Shown here: positions 37,319-50,396 of the stretch, piece after piece | How positions within the stretch are numbered: the first letter of the stretch is position 1 | Layout: each line of letters starts with the position of its first letter | NCBI GenBank assembly: GCA_964247055.1 | Contig: OZ176053.1 | Coordinates: forward strand, 7,316,001-7,380,000 | From: Paragordius varius | Lineage: Eukaryota; Nematomorpha | DNA: 64,000 bases | Direction of reading: 5' to 3' | Position numbers and translations under genes: made by a program | Notes under the pieces: generated by a model | The model's input: the letters and a program-made list of their open reading frames with translations, nothing else | Database searches by the model: none | What the model was told of the DNA's origin: nothing

Positions 37319-40300
37319 TTATTTACGAACTAAATAAAGTAAAAATATTCCAGCATTAGCATCTTCAAATCGATACTTTTTTGACACCAAAAAGTTACGA
37401 ACGACATAATTCAGACGAGAATGTTGACTTTTTTTAGATTTGCCACGTCCCGTAATTATTGTTAATTTATGGAATTTATCGGAATCTGGCCTATGTATGA
37501 AAGCAATCAATAAAATTATAATTACAAGTCAATATCGTTAAAAATGGAATAATAATAAGAGGAATGAATATATCAACACTATTAATCATTGGTACGGTAG
37601 ATAAGAAATTGAAATTATATAGATAAAACGTAAAATCTATAAGACAAATATATCCATAATTTTTTTAAACTTGATTTTACTACATGAAATATCACAACAA
37701 TTTTGTGCAAATAACGACCCCAAAACAATGAGTTTATTACAATAATGTTAGTTCATACGATTTGCCTTAATAATTGAATGTTTACTGTAATTATTTTCTC
37801 AAGGTATAAAACAATCGGTTTTTTAGCAAAAGACAAAGATGTACTTTTTTTCAGACTTGAATTTTAAAATTTAATAAATCTATTAGTTATATTTTTGAGT
37901 AATTTATCTAATTGAAAAAGGTAGGACAAAAAATGTAATCAAAATACAGTTTAAAAATGCGCATAAACATTAATATATGTGATTTCTTTTACAGAACAAA
38001 GAAGTATGGCTATTTTAGAATTTAATTTACCAAAAAAATTTAACCAATCTAGGTATGCAAATTTATATGTATTATCATATACCATATTGTGTTTTATTCT
38101 GTACTTTTTCCATTCAAGAAAATGAGAAAAAAAGTTTATAACACTTACACATGATCAATTATTTTTTGTTGACACCAAGTTATGTATTCTTTGACAACCC
38201 CTAGGACTTCGGAAACGTGTAAACCATGGAGATCAATAGTGTTGGGAGGCAATCCATAGTTATTAACATTTAAAATTAATATTAAGGCTTTAAAGGTTTC
38301 ACAAGTATATTTGTGTTCCACTTCCCTAGCCTTTAAGTCGATAAAATAAATATTACAAACCAAATTTAAGGTAAAACATATTAAGAGTTTAATAAAATAT
38401 CGATAGTGACAAACCCCATTTACACTTCATTCACCCTTTATTTAAATTTAATTCCTAAGCTTTAAAAATTTATCCTTCAGCAGAACAAACTCACCCTATT
38501 ACCTATATACCTTAAAAATTAACATTTAAAACAAATGTTTTTGGGTTTTAATTTGATTTAATTTATGATGTAAATTTTAAGTGAATATTTCAAACATTGT
38601 CAAAAAATATACGTAAATCCAATGATGACCTATCTAATAGAATATAAATAAACTGGATACAAACAAAAAAATGATAAACTGCGCCAAAAGTCTTTTAAGA
38701 TTGGAAGTAAATTTAGGCTATTTTTCAATTTTATTTCGATAAGTGAATTTGAAATGAGTAAAAGTAAATTTAAAGTGTATGCAACAGACACTTTCTTATT
38801 ATAGCCGATAATTAGGATCAAATGTACGGAGAACAATTAGCTTTTTCATGCAAAAAAGTTGAATAATCTCTATTAATTTTATAACTCTGTTTAGTTAGAA
38901 GGAAAGAAAAGATTAAAACATAATTATAAACTATTATTGTCAAAATAAACAATACCGTTTGACGATAATATTCAGCTATACCAGCACGGAAAGCTAAATT
39001 CGAACGCCGAGATGTTTCATAAGCCTTGGTCATGTAGCCACGTTTTACGCTTTGTAGTTCAAAAGCATACCCCCTTATCGCAGTATAAACCAAATTTCTA
39101 TGATAATTTTTTTCGTAATTATTATCGGCTCCGTCTTTAGGATTAGACCCCAGTTTTGATGATGAATTGTTAAGGGAAGAATTGAAAATATTATTATTGG
39201 GGAGTTGTCCGGATGGGTTAGATAAATTTTTATTAACGTAAGATAAGCTTGTTTGAGAAACATTTATGGCACTCAAATCAGGTTTCTATTATGCAAAAAA
39301 ACTAATTTTTATGAAATAATTGGTCGAAAACGTTGCAAAACAAAAATTAGTTAGTAATTAATTATATTTAATTTTAAAAAATTTAAGTTCACCAATTTTA
39401 AACAAAAAAAACCTTGTTACATCCAATTTCTACTATGGTATTTAAATTTGTTAATAATGCTAATTTGATTTGACTAACATATTATCATGTGTTGGACAAC
39501 ATTGCTATAGGAAACAATTATTGTAACGGTCATAATAAACTGAACCCAAACCTTATTGTAAATTGATTCAAAATCATATTCCTCATTCATTTCGGTTTCG
39601 CTAATTTCGTCCTCTTCATAAAAATTTTCATTCAAAGAATTTTTAGCAATCTCTTCATTGTTAGTTATTGGGTTATCATCATTTAAAAGATTATTAATTA
39701 TATTTGTATTGTTATTGTTCAAGACGGAGGATAATTCTTGCTTAGTGGTCGGCGCTTTATTCAAAATATGAGAAAAACGAGGTTTTTCGCCTAAATAATA
39801 ATAAAGCTAATTTAATGAATAATTAAGAGAGATCGGATCAAATAATGTATTAAAGTTTTTCAAAAACCATATAAGCAAAATTAACTTATTATGAGAAAGA
39901 TGTTACTAAAAAATCAAAAAAAAAACTAAAATATACTAGCTTTCTTAGGATCATTTTGAAAAGCAGGCAGAGTGTTATCAAAAGCAACAAACTGTTTTTG
40001 TATAAATTGGGTGGTGGTATCCAAATCGAAACTGTCAAATATATTAATTAATACTTTCATAATTTATAACAAGAACCTTGACGTAACTTTGCGCAAAAAA
40101 GGAACGCTTCGACTTTTGGATTATAATGGATATATGGGCGCAAATGTATGCAAGATAAAATAAGATTTTGATCAATAAAGAAAAAATAACTATAAACATT
40201 CAATAAGTACAGCTTGTTACTATATAAAATTTAATTGAATACATAATTAAAGGTTTTTACTTAAATCCCAAAAATAATTCGTAGAGGAGAGCGGGATCTA

Positions 40301-43300
40301 TTGTGGGAAATTTGGCTTCTAACACGTTGCGATTCAACATGTTTGATATATTGAGATGAGGGGATTCTCGTGCCCAAGGAGGTAGAAAAGTATCTTAAAA
40401 ATTATATAAAATATAACAATTATATTATTAATAAATTTATGTGACATACATCAAATTATATAAGATATATCTGGTGGAAAACCCATACTTATTATAAATG
40501 AAAGATATACACGCTTTGCATATATAAAGTAAAAAATTTGCATCAAGATTTTATCGGGAAGTAGGTGATGTCAGGCTATTAAGATATTAGATCGGATTCG
40601 AAAAAAAGTATACAAAAAATATTATTTACAAACCAATTTTGGTGTCGCTATAAATAAACTAAAATCACAATTTTTATGTACATGGGGTATATTTTTTAAT
40701 ATAAAAAACTGGTGTGAAAAACTGTATATATAGTAAACAATGTTTATTAATAAATCTTACATTGGTGTTTGGAAATGGTTATTTATATAATTTAATATTA
40801 AAATTTAGGATTACATCGATAAAACATCAAAAACGTGATCATTTAATAAATTGAAATTTTCATCCTTAAGTGTTACAGATATGAAGTTTGAGTTAATTTG
40901 AAAATACCTTAAGAAGGTGCTAATGTAATAATACCATAATAATTATTTTTGCAAAAAATGTTATCAGAATATTTAACAATTTCTTAATGATTTTTGTTGG
41001 TAAGTTAAAATATTAAACATTTGCTATGTTGGATTAATTATAGAATAATTAAACATATTTAACACTAGTAGACAAATTTGGACATTTTTAAGCACCACCA
41101 CTCAAACTTTTTAAATTATGACTAATTTCAGTGTTTTAAAACCGAATTTGAAAAAAATTTTGATCCCGCCAATCACAATTTTGAAATTTTATAGGTTTTT
41201 CAATTTTTCAAAAACAAGTGAAAATCGAGAGAAAATTAAATATAACTTTATAATAAAATGTTATTATATTATAAACTTAATATCATTTAATAAAGCGTTT
41301 TAAACTCTATCTTTTAAATATAAATATGTCAAATATCAGAGAGAAAAAAATAGTACGGACTTAAACGTCAAAATTTAGTCTTTTTTTTTTCAAGTGAATT
41401 TTTAACACATATAAAATTTTTTTAAAAAAATACTAAAAAAGGCATTCTATGGTTTAAACTTTCGGCTTTCAGATAGGCTATATTTTTTTTGTTAGTTTTC
41501 GTTCTTTCGACTTATTAGACTTTTTCTCTTGAGTTGATTCTTATAAAAAATCCTTTATTTATACCTAGTGGATATACCTTATTTTTTTAAAATTATTGGT
41601 TTTTTTGTATTTTGAATTTCAGATGGATGTTGTGTAGCCACTTTTAGTAGAATTTACTGTTATGGGGTTGGACCATTTGTATTTACCTAATTTATATTCA
41701 ATTTAATTGTAAAATTTATCTAACTGTATTCTGTAAATTGGTTAATTTGACATGTCAATTTGCCTGGATTGCTTGCAAGTCTCTCTTATCGGACTTTACG
41801 ATTACTTATTGTTATCTTTGCCACATCTGGCATAATTATAGGATCGCTAGGGGGATATGCAGAGCTTGTGCAGCCGCCCGGATCTATCACACTATACTAA
41901 GCCCTTTTCGATTTTTAATACTTTGGCTCTTAGCTTGTTTAGTATCTTATTTAATGTCTAGAATTTGTTATCCATGCATGAAAAATTACTTGTATCGACT
42001 TGCTTGTTTGAATATTTAAACATAGGTACACGAGGAATGATTGTTATTTTTGAATTAAATACAAATTTAAAAATTAAATTTTGGAAAAATCCTATTGGTG
42101 GCCTCAATTTTCTTTTTTGTTTTGGCCTATCCATGCCATTAGGTATCAGAAAATGCAAAAATAATGGGGTGGTGTTGAGCAGTGTAATTAACTTAAAATT
42201 AATTTAAAATAAGGCCATTTTATAATAATACCTAAAATCAATTGTGAAAACAATATTAGAGATTAAGAATGACATATTTTGCAGTAATATACAATTTTGA
42301 AAATAACATGATTACAGCTCTAACATTTTTCTGATATAAACTTTCAGAACAATTTGCCATTCTTTGATATAATCTTTTCATTCTAAACCATGGGGGGTAT
42401 CCAACACGCGGGCCTCCAAAATGTTTTTGCAGCCCGCAAGAAACCTTAGTTTAAAACTTTAGGTGAATCAACTAAAATTATTTTTTCAAACATATTTACC
42501 GATTAATTCTGAATTTTGGTAATATGCGGTCTGCGAAGTTATTTGTTTAGATATCCCTGTTCTAGACAAAAGCACATATTTAATTATTTTGCGATAGGAT
42601 TCTAGATAGATATATAATTTTTCAAAAACATATCTCGTTTCCCTTGAATACTATAAATAATCCATGGATTTATGAAGACATCAAGAAAATCATTTAAACA
42701 TAAATGGCATGTCATATGCTATAAAAAATGATTAAAGTGGTACGGTTATAACCCATCTAATTCTACTTTTTATTTGTACCATATGGCCGAAAGACTATTT
42801 TAACGGGGAATCGAAATTCAACATGAGAAGCGTTTTATATTTCAATTATACAATTAAATGAAAAACCAAACAATTTCATGTGCGCAATAATACCATTTGC
42901 ATTTGAGGTCGAATTTCCTCCATAAATTGTAGGATTTGTGTTCAAAGGGTTAAAAGTATTGTCACTGTAATGAGTATTAAAATAGTTGTCTTGATTATCT
43001 TCTTGCTGTCTCACCCACTTAAAGTATAAGGTTTGCGCCATGGATTGATTAATTTGCACGGAACGATCGAAAAAAGCCAAATCATCTATAAAACCAACAA
43101 AATTAACGGTTATACAATTTGGGTAGATCCAAATAAATAAACTAAATATAGCAAAAAACCTCGGTTAAATGGTTTTGATGGGATTTGATATATCGATTGC
43201 ATTTGAATTAAAAATTCTGGGTCTAAGACAATCGTAGTATCTGAAGGTATAGTCATCGCATTTGCAACTTGGTTTATATTACAATTGAGCATATTTGTGT

Positions 43301-46300
43301 CAAAATTATGGGTGTATGGATATATATTATCAAAATTATATACAAAATTTGGCGTTTGAGCATTGTTAAAATTGATGTTATTTAAATTCATATTATTATT
43401 ATTATTATAATTAATTGCAAAATTATTTGCATTTTTACAGTTATTATACATAAAATTAGTATTGGGAAGTGATAAGCTAAAATTAATGTTATTTAGAGAC
43501 GGAGCTGTAGAAGTAGAAAGTAAGCCTGTTAGCTGAGAGGTATTGAAAGTTGTAGGGTAAAATGGTTTAATATGATCGATCTGAGTTATCATTTCGTGTA
43601 GTGGACGCATTGAATATTTGGGTTTGGGTTCTAAAATGTTAGGCTGCATCCAAAAGATAAAATGCAAATTATAAAATATGAGAATACTAATAAGTTACGA
43701 TATTTATAAATAGAAAATCATAAAACTTCTATTTATTTTAAAATATATAAATTGGAAAAATAATTACCTTAGTTGTTTTTTCCGAATTTTCAGATACTGT
43801 AACATTGTTTTCTATATATATATATATATATATAAATTAATTTGAGGAATTGTTGTTAAAAAAGTATTAGAAAATTAATAATTGTTTCGACAGTGTCAAA
43901 GAAGACATAAAAATAATGCCATAGATCCGCCAACAATTACTTCATTCAACATATATGATTGCCTGTTTATAGCAGACTCGCCCCAAATAATAGGTTAAAA
44001 ATTGGAATTTTACATGATAAACCAATATTTATTTTGCTATTAAAACTTATATTAAGATTTTTAAAAAGAAATATTTGATGCATATGTTTATATTTATTTT
44101 ATTTGTTTTTCAAGATCATCAAAAAGCCGATCCCCAGTTAAATCCTACGTATGTCTTTTGCTATTTCATTAATTATCATCATGAACACTAAAAGGTTCAG
44201 AAAAGAACCTTGTTACACTAGGTGTATATTTATTGGTTCAGAAAGATGATTGAAGGCTTTATATGGAATTTGGAGCCGGAGCTCAAATATTTTGAATGCG
44301 TATTCCAAGATTCTAATAAGACGGAATGAGTCAGGCAGAAGTGAATATCTACTTTTCCCTTAAATATAGGAATGATAAAGTGCCAGTCTGGGATATTTTT
44401 TGTTTATATTCTATGATATTTCTGAACCAATCGGTATACACTCACTAAGGTTATATGACTCCTTTCCGTTTATAATGATGATTAATGAGATTACAATGGA
44501 CATAGGGTTTATTTTAAAAGCTACTTTTTGTTGATGACTTTAATTTAACGGATTCATCTAAGGACGGCCTACTTCAAGTTGGAATATAAAAAATTGCTTG
44601 AAAAATTATGGCTTAAGGTAAATCCAGGTTCGATAAAATATGATAAAAAACCGATCAAGTACCCATGTAAAATTTGAAATCTAGCTGTGAAGGCATACTC
44701 TGTATTGTGTAGTAAATGTAATTTTGACTATTTAAAAATGAGGAAACCTATTATCACCATTATAATTAACTTCATTTGCTCAAAGTGTATCAAAACTTAT
44801 CACTAGCAAAACTCACCTTAAATAACTTCAATTATGTAACTTCAACCCACTTCACATACTTAGTCGACGTTATTTCCGCCAAAGGAGGTATAAGTCATAG
44901 CCTTAAAGACAGGTCTGAAGCATAGAAAAAATAAAAAAAACACATTAATAACATCATTAAACTTAAAACAAAATCACAGTTATATTCTTCCATCATCCGT
45001 CCTTCGCGGACTATGGCGCTGAATGTTGGAAAATGACTAAGTCAAATCTTAATACTCATGATTCTCTACAGCAGGGATGGCCAACCTTTATTTCTCGGGG
45101 GCTACCGTTTTGGCCAAGTAAGTTAAGTATATCACTTTAACAATGCAATATATCTTTATTTGCGGTATGGGGTGACTAGCACAGACCATTTTAAAATAAA
45201 TATTAGGAATGAAGTAAAAATAGGCACCACGGACACACAAGTACATTTATCATTATAAAAAATATTTTTTCCCCATTTATATCTATAACGATGTATTTTA
45301 GCATTTTTCTGGCTTGAATTTTAATCACATTAAAATAAAAGTGTAAGGGATACCTGCTTATGTTATTTTGCTAAATTTAAACAATGACGGATTGATTATG
45401 TTTTGTAATAACAGTTGTAAAATCCGTAATATAATGATAATTGATATTTAATAGAAAATTAATTGAAAGATAATTATAAACAGAACTTATAAAAAGTTCG
45501 AATAAAATACATATGATTAATTAAATATATTAATATAATAAATCTTAGTTAAATATAAATTTTTTAGGCAGTAAATTTTTTCACAAAAAAATAAATGAAA
45601 ATTAAATGATAAGTATATAATACTATATACATTTTATCCTAATTAAAATCAGACATCAAATTTAATATTGAATTATTTAACGAATTATTGGACATATACT
45701 TATATAATAAGATGTCGAAAGATTAATTATACCGTGTTATTTAATAAACGGGAGCAAATAAATTTTTATCAGAATTAAATAAATTCATCAATGAGTTGAG
45801 ATATATACTTCTGGGAAAAAGTTGTGCAATTTGAATAAAATTTTTAAAAGCCACCAATACAATACCTCTTTCACTCAACAAAATATCTATCGTTGCATTA
45901 AGATCTTGATTGTGTTCAGTAAGTAAGGAACATGCGTTAATTTCAGATAGGTGTGGAAATAAATTTTTCAAAATTTGGAAATTAGTTGAATCTTTTAGTT
46001 CATATATATCCATTTTAGTTGTGGAATGGACAATGGAACTTTTGGTTTCAGTAGAGGAGATATGTAATTTTTCCGTTATTAAATTATTTTGATTTTCAGT
46101 GTGGTGGAGTTGCGTTTGAGTACCAATACAATTCTGATTGCAATTTACTGTATTAGAGGTCTGCATAATTGATGAGGCAGGTTTCGCTGTTTTTATTTTT
46201 AATCGGTGTAATCCGTGATAAAAACCTGAATTAATTTTGTCCAGAACAGAAAAATCGCCTTTGATAGTTTGTGTATGGGCAGTTTTTTGGACTATTGTAT

Positions 46301-47154
46301 GTAATTTTCTTAAATTTTCAACCAACGGTTCTGAAACTTTTGCGTGACTATTTTGTTTGATCAGATCTAAATCAAAAGCAATGACATTCTCTGTCAATGC
46401 TGGAAAAGTTAATGCTCTTTTATTAACTTTATCTAATGATATTTTATTTAAAAATGGATAAGATTTTGATTTAAGTTTAGGTGGTGTAAATAATTGAGGA
46501 ATTTGCACGTCTTTTAGGGGACTCATTTTTTTTAAAGCAATATTCTTGGGATAATATTTATCTATGTCTTCCTGAGTTATGCGCTCAAATCTTGATGACA
46601 TGTTATTTAAAACGTACTTGTCTACATTGTGACTATTCAATCTAAATTTAGAAAAAATTAAACTTGGCCAAATATGGTATTTTATATTTCCACCATGTAT
46701 TAGGCTCTAACAATAAAATTTCATAACGATTATAACGTGCCTTTGATAATTAATTTATAAACTAATTTAATGTAAGGATCCATTTCCCACAATGATAAAT
46801 TCGTGTTGTCAATAAAAACTAAATTAATTTTTTCTTCTTCCATTGCATTTTTTACTTTATATGAAAATCACAAAATACCTCTTTCAAAATTCCATTTGTG
46901 TGCAATATCCAATTCCTGTCCAATAAAAATATATTTTCCGTTTTGCATAAAATATTCATCAGTCGAAAATATTTTGCCGAAACCTAAAGTTTCAGTTATA
47001 TGCCTTAAAATAAAAAATAAATTAACTTCGCTAATGTTGTTTTTCCGCTACCTGGTAACCCTCGGAGTATGCATAATATATGTTTATTTTCCGCGATGCT
47101 TTTATTAAATTTTTCAAGCAAAATTTCGTCCGCTACTGGTAGCCTATTTATCAT
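37319..47154 (-). CDS. N4BP2: N4BP2-like: polynucleotide-kinase P-loop, two CUE domains, DUF1771 and Smr nuclease, 14 exons
   Basis: N4BP2 proteins join a 5'-polynucleotide-kinase P-loop domain to an Smr DNA-nicking domain and bind ubiquitin via CUE. Exons: 47154-47027, 47003-46879, 46854-46763, 46740-46664, 46641-45866, 43811-43768, 43643-43160, 43085-42894, 40393-40261, 40031-39937, 39790-39552, 39285-38956, 38330-38149, 37490-37319. All junctions are GT-AG and in phase, giving 1022 aa (human about 1770). Residues 32-39 GLPGSGKT are Walker A; FSTDEYF and IDNTNLSLWEM (99-109) match human STDDYF and IDNTNLQAWEM, then LLLEPNTWW. CUE 1 is about 358-396 (LFPHLSEINACSLL), CUE 2 about 660-697 (AKFPTIDPALLYEL). 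DUF1771 is near 866-925 (GYAFELQ to AEYYRQ). Smr is 936-1021 with TIDLHGLHV and ITGRG. Introns 1-4 are 23, 24, 22 and 22 bp; the largest hold a LINE tail, a TIR element and a MITE. An additional 5' exon is possible. Confidence 0.93.
38412..38790. mobile_element. MITE in N4BP2 intron 12
   Basis: Left end CCCATTTACACTTCATTCAC; near the right end AAGTGAATTTGAAATGAG and AAATTTAAAGTGTATGC give a diverged inverted counterpart. The terminus matches the ACCATTT-CACTTCA family of 9125-9702 and 19038-19308. It accounts for most of the 625-bp intron. Confidence 0.45.
41091..42180. mobile_element. TIR element family R, copy 1, in N4BP2 intron 8
   Basis: About 1.09 kb. Starts AGCACCACCACTCAAAC and ends TGGGGTGGTGTTGAGC, inverted. 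Its sequence runs in parallel with 54576-55736 (shared TTTTAAAACCGAAT-type and TCCTATTGG blocks and the same end). The 93-codon frame at 41738-42019 has no recognisable domain and is not shared intact with copy 2. Confidence 0.75.
42380..42432. repeat. hAT-like GC-rich terminus fragment in N4BP2 intron 8
   Basis: GGGGTATCCAACACGCGGGC followed by GCAGCCCGC is a typical hAT transposon end in an otherwise AT-rich intron. The partner end was not found. Confidence 0.4.
44100..45062 (+). mobile_element. 5'-truncated LINE, reverse-transcriptase tail, in N4BP2 intron 5
   Basis: On + the active-site block reads VDDFNLTDSSKDGLLQVGI (about 44533-44590), equivalent to the YADD box followed by the LQ helix of LINE reverse transcriptases. 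Further on come GGISHSLKDRSEA, INNIIKLKTKSQLYSSIIRP and, after a frameshift near 45005, YGAECWKMTKSNLN, the tail typical of RTE/CR1-like LINEs (RP-LTYGSETW-LTK). Several stops make it dead. It ends just before a hAT-like terminus at 45073. Confidence 0.7.
45073..45118. repeat. hAT-type terminus fragment
   Basis: CAGGGATGGCCAACC followed by CGGGGGCTACCG is a classic hAT end. No matching second end was recognised. It abuts the LINE tail in N4BP2 intron 5. Confidence 0.45.
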
Positions 47155-47261
47155 AGATTGAGCATCACATGTGTTATCAAAAAAGATATAAAAGATTTAT
47201 GTCCTATTTTATTTATTTTTTGTAATTAATATATAAAGGTGAACTAAAAAATAGAATTATA

Positions 47262-47800
47262 ATAAGACTTGGATATAACACGTTCCTATCAGTCCTTCGA
47301 TTTGAATTGATGTTTTTAGATAACCCAGCTTGTTTAAAATTAAATTTTTCTAAAAATGTAGTGAATTGAAATCATTGCGAAAGGTTTGCACTTATCAATG
47401 AACCAAAATATTATACAAAATTTATAAAAATACTTGATATCACCTATTCAGGTAAAACCCAAATGTAAAATCTAGCCAGCATGACATGTGTGCACAAGAA
47501 TAAAAAATAAATTAAAATATACCACTTTTCTGTTTTTATGTTTAATGTGATTTTAATAAATAAAGTTAATTAGGCTTAAAATCAAATAAACACTATATTT
47601 TGCAAAAATTTTATAAAAATGGCGTCCATAGTGACTTTTTTCCAAGATTTAATTTTAATAAGATATTTTGGCTTAATTATATTTGTAGAATAATAACATA
47701 AATTTATATTGAAACCGCTTTCTGCAGTAGTTTTTTATAAAAAATCTACTTAAATTTTGCCTGGAGTATTTGGATAATCCAATTTATATCAAAGTGTTAA
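47262..47800. mobile_element. MITE family P, copy 2 (~540 bp), just upstream of N4BP2
   Basis: Aligns end to end with 31547-32108; for example CAGTCCTTCGATTTGAATTG at 47290 and ATTTTGCCTGGAGTATTTGG near 47754. More diverged than copies 1 and 3. It ends about 110 bp upstream of the N4BP2 ATG, so it may carry part of that promoter region. Confidence 0.7.
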
Positions 47801-48029
47801 ATTTGTGTTTTACAAAAATACAACAAAATTTTAAAGCAAAAGTTTAACATTATAATTCTGTGGTGATAAAAATGTTTTAAATCATATAGACTAAATGTTT
47901 TTCAATGTCTTAAAGCGTTTTTATACTATTACATAATGCCACAAAATAGTATAAAGTTAGCTTTAAAAATATTTTCCAAATAAAATTTGAAAAATAATAT
48001 GAATTTTTTCAAAAATTTTAGTTGATACA

Positions 48030-48310
48030 AAATTTAGCATATATTTAAAATATATAAGTTCTGCATTACTGCGCTTTATTTAAAAAAACTAGCCCATTTT
48101 AGAGGAGTAAAAAGCGCAACTTTTGGATCCCAATCTAAATTTTTTTATAAAATATTATTTTGGTTTTATATGTAGATTATGATATATTTATACAAAAAAA
48201 CTTATTTAAAATGTGCGCAACATTTTCTGATATGGAGCACTTGCCACAAAAGTGTTAATAACTTTCTTACACTTGACCAAAAGCAAAAGCACCAAATTCT
48301 TGACATATTC
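48030..48310. repeat. Copy of the fold-back-arm repeat family
   Basis: Shares ACTAGCCCATTTTAGAGG and TCTGATATGGAGCACTTGCC with the copies at 8.8, 10.0, 23.6 and 61.6 kb. On the minus strand it still reads KKVINTFVASAPYQKML, the same peptide family as the fold-back arms. Confidence 0.6.
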
Positions 48311-48463
48311 TATCAGAATATATTTATTTCCTCTAGATAATTTTTAAAGCCCCAATTTTGCACATTGTGTTAGATAAAAAAGCTTATATTTTTATAGCTT
48401 TATGACTCTAGTTGGGACAGCCTCAAAAACAATTGAAATGAACATTAGATACTAAAATCATAA

Positions 48464-49518
48464 CACTAGACAACAATTTTTTCTGCCTCACTCCCCCGAG
48501 GTTTTTGCATTTTGTGATATCTCTCATTTTAGAAGCTAATCTGAAAAAATTATAATTCCATTTAAGAATTTTTTATAATTTGATTTTTTGTGTATATGCG
48601 CCCTCTTTATCAAAATTTACTAAAAAAATGTTTTTCGTTGAAATATATTACAAACGCCCATTTGTAATATATCATTCAAAAAAGTTATAGAAACTCTACA
48701 TACTAAGATGTTTTACATTAGTTAATATTGGACTCAGAAAGCGACAAACCCGCGAAGCGAGAGCGTTTTTCTTATTAATATATTTTTAAAACTAATAAAA
48801 ATAGCTCAATGTGTAGATGGCTATGAATGACCAAAAAAGATAAACAAGAAAATTTTTTGATCTAATCCATTTATCTTTTATTTTATTCAAAATTTTTAAG
48901 TTTTTTTGTTTTTAAAAAAATTGCCATAAATATTAATTTATTATCTTTAGAAAGCTTATAAATTTAATTTAAATAAAAATATAGGTTAAGGTATTGATCT
49001 TTTATAACCATTAGGTAATAAATTTACAGTTATAACTATGCATTTAAGTATCAACTAGGTAAAATAATTTTGATTAAAACAATCATTATTAAAAAACAAA
49101 CCAATAGTTTTTTCAAAGATTTTTTAAATTTTATAATAATGTAACTCGATAATTATATTAAAATAAAATATATGATTATTAAAATAGTTTGTTTGTGAAA
49201 ATGTTTGACTTATTTAAGTGTTGAAAATTTTGACTATATACCAAATAAATTTTACATCAGATCGTTTTAAATGACTAACTATTATTCGAAAGATACAGTT
49301 TTTTGCGCTCTTTCGAATGAAATATAATACATGGCTCTATATCTAAAACTGTTAATTTTCCAAACGAGTTTAATTTTGAATCGGGGCCAAAAATTTTGAT
49401 ATACTCTAATAAAATAAATTATTAAGTGGGCCAATTTTTTTAGATTATTTATGTACTTTAATGAAATTTTTAAATTTATAAGAATGGCAATTAAAAAAAG
49501 CAAATTTGTTGTCTAGTG
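48464..49518. mobile_element. TIR element family Q, copy A (1055 bp)
   Basis: Starts CACTAGACAACAATTTTT and ends AAATTTGTTGTCTAGTG, an inverted terminus of about 17 bp. The internal marker GCGACAAACCCGCGAAGCG is shared with copy B at 50397-51470. No transposase recognised, so probably non-autonomous. Confidence 0.8.
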
Positions 49519-49959
49519 TAATATATTAAGTTTTTGCTGGTTTAGCCTGAAAGTATTTACATCTTATAACCATAATACATTATTTTCCTGTTGCTATAGC
49601 GATTATATGGCCGCAAAAAAGTAATAAGATGAGGATTTTCTTACAATTTTGCATTAAAAATTTTGCAATACGCTAAAAGGCTATTAAAAAATATTTACAT
49701 ACGGTTTAAATATTTAAGATATTCAAACTTTAAATCGCTCTGCGATATAAATAATTGTTTATTAATGATACCTCAATTTTGATTAAAAGATTTTTATATT
49801 TTCCATAAATTAATTTAATACACATTTTATATAAAACTAGATACAGATCTTACCATATTACACCCCTTTTTATTAATTTTTCGTTAGAAGGATAGTTTTT
49901 GGACTATTTTAAACTTGTAAAATACTAAAAAAATTCACCCTTACACTTCTATTAATAAT

Positions 49960-50182
49960 AAATTTTAACTCATTACTCTTTCGAATGATATATTACAAAT
50001 GGGCATTTATTGTATATTTTCAAAACAAAAAATTTTTAATTAAATTTGATAAAGAGGGCGCTAAATAATAATAAATTAAATTATATAAATTCTTAGGTGA
50101 AATTATTATTTTTAGATTTATTGTTAAAATGATTAAAAAGAAAATGTAAAAAACTGTAACAGAAAGATTTGTTGTCTCGTGT
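49960..50182. mobile_element. TIR element family Q, partial inverted copy C
   Basis: Carries the left end of the family in reverse orientation: AAATTTGATAAAGAGGGCGC at about 50042 mirrors GCGCCCTCTTTATCAAAATT in copy A, and it ends TTTGTTGTCTCGTG. Only about 220 bp is present, between copies A and B. Confidence 0.65.
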
Positions 50183-50396
50183 ACTGGTAATTAATGTATA
50201 TTTTATCCGTTAAGTATATTGAAAGGCATACAGGATAAGAATGATTTTACCAATTATCATCTTTTCAAAATCAATTTTTCCATTGCATTAGCTGTTATAG
50301 TGTATACTTGAATTGTATATCGCAAAACCATTTTACTATTTTGGGGCACTCAATACCTTATAAAGGTCAACGAACACCCTTTTACCTGATATATTA

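Noticed and set aside
40032-40260. Open minus stretch (RPYIHYNPKVEAFLF) between N4BP2 exons 9 and 10
   Set aside because: Splicing exon 9 directly to exon 10 completes a CUE domain; including this stretch would interrupt it.
41738-42019. 93-codon + frame rich in Cys and hydrophobic residues
   Set aside because: Lies in the family R element and is not intact in the second copy; no recognisable domain.
43086-43159. Possible micro-exon flanked by 18-bp and 22-bp introns between N4BP2 exons 7 and 8
   Set aside because: The phase of exon 7 does not fit the micro-exon. Treating the whole 74 bp as one intron keeps the frame.
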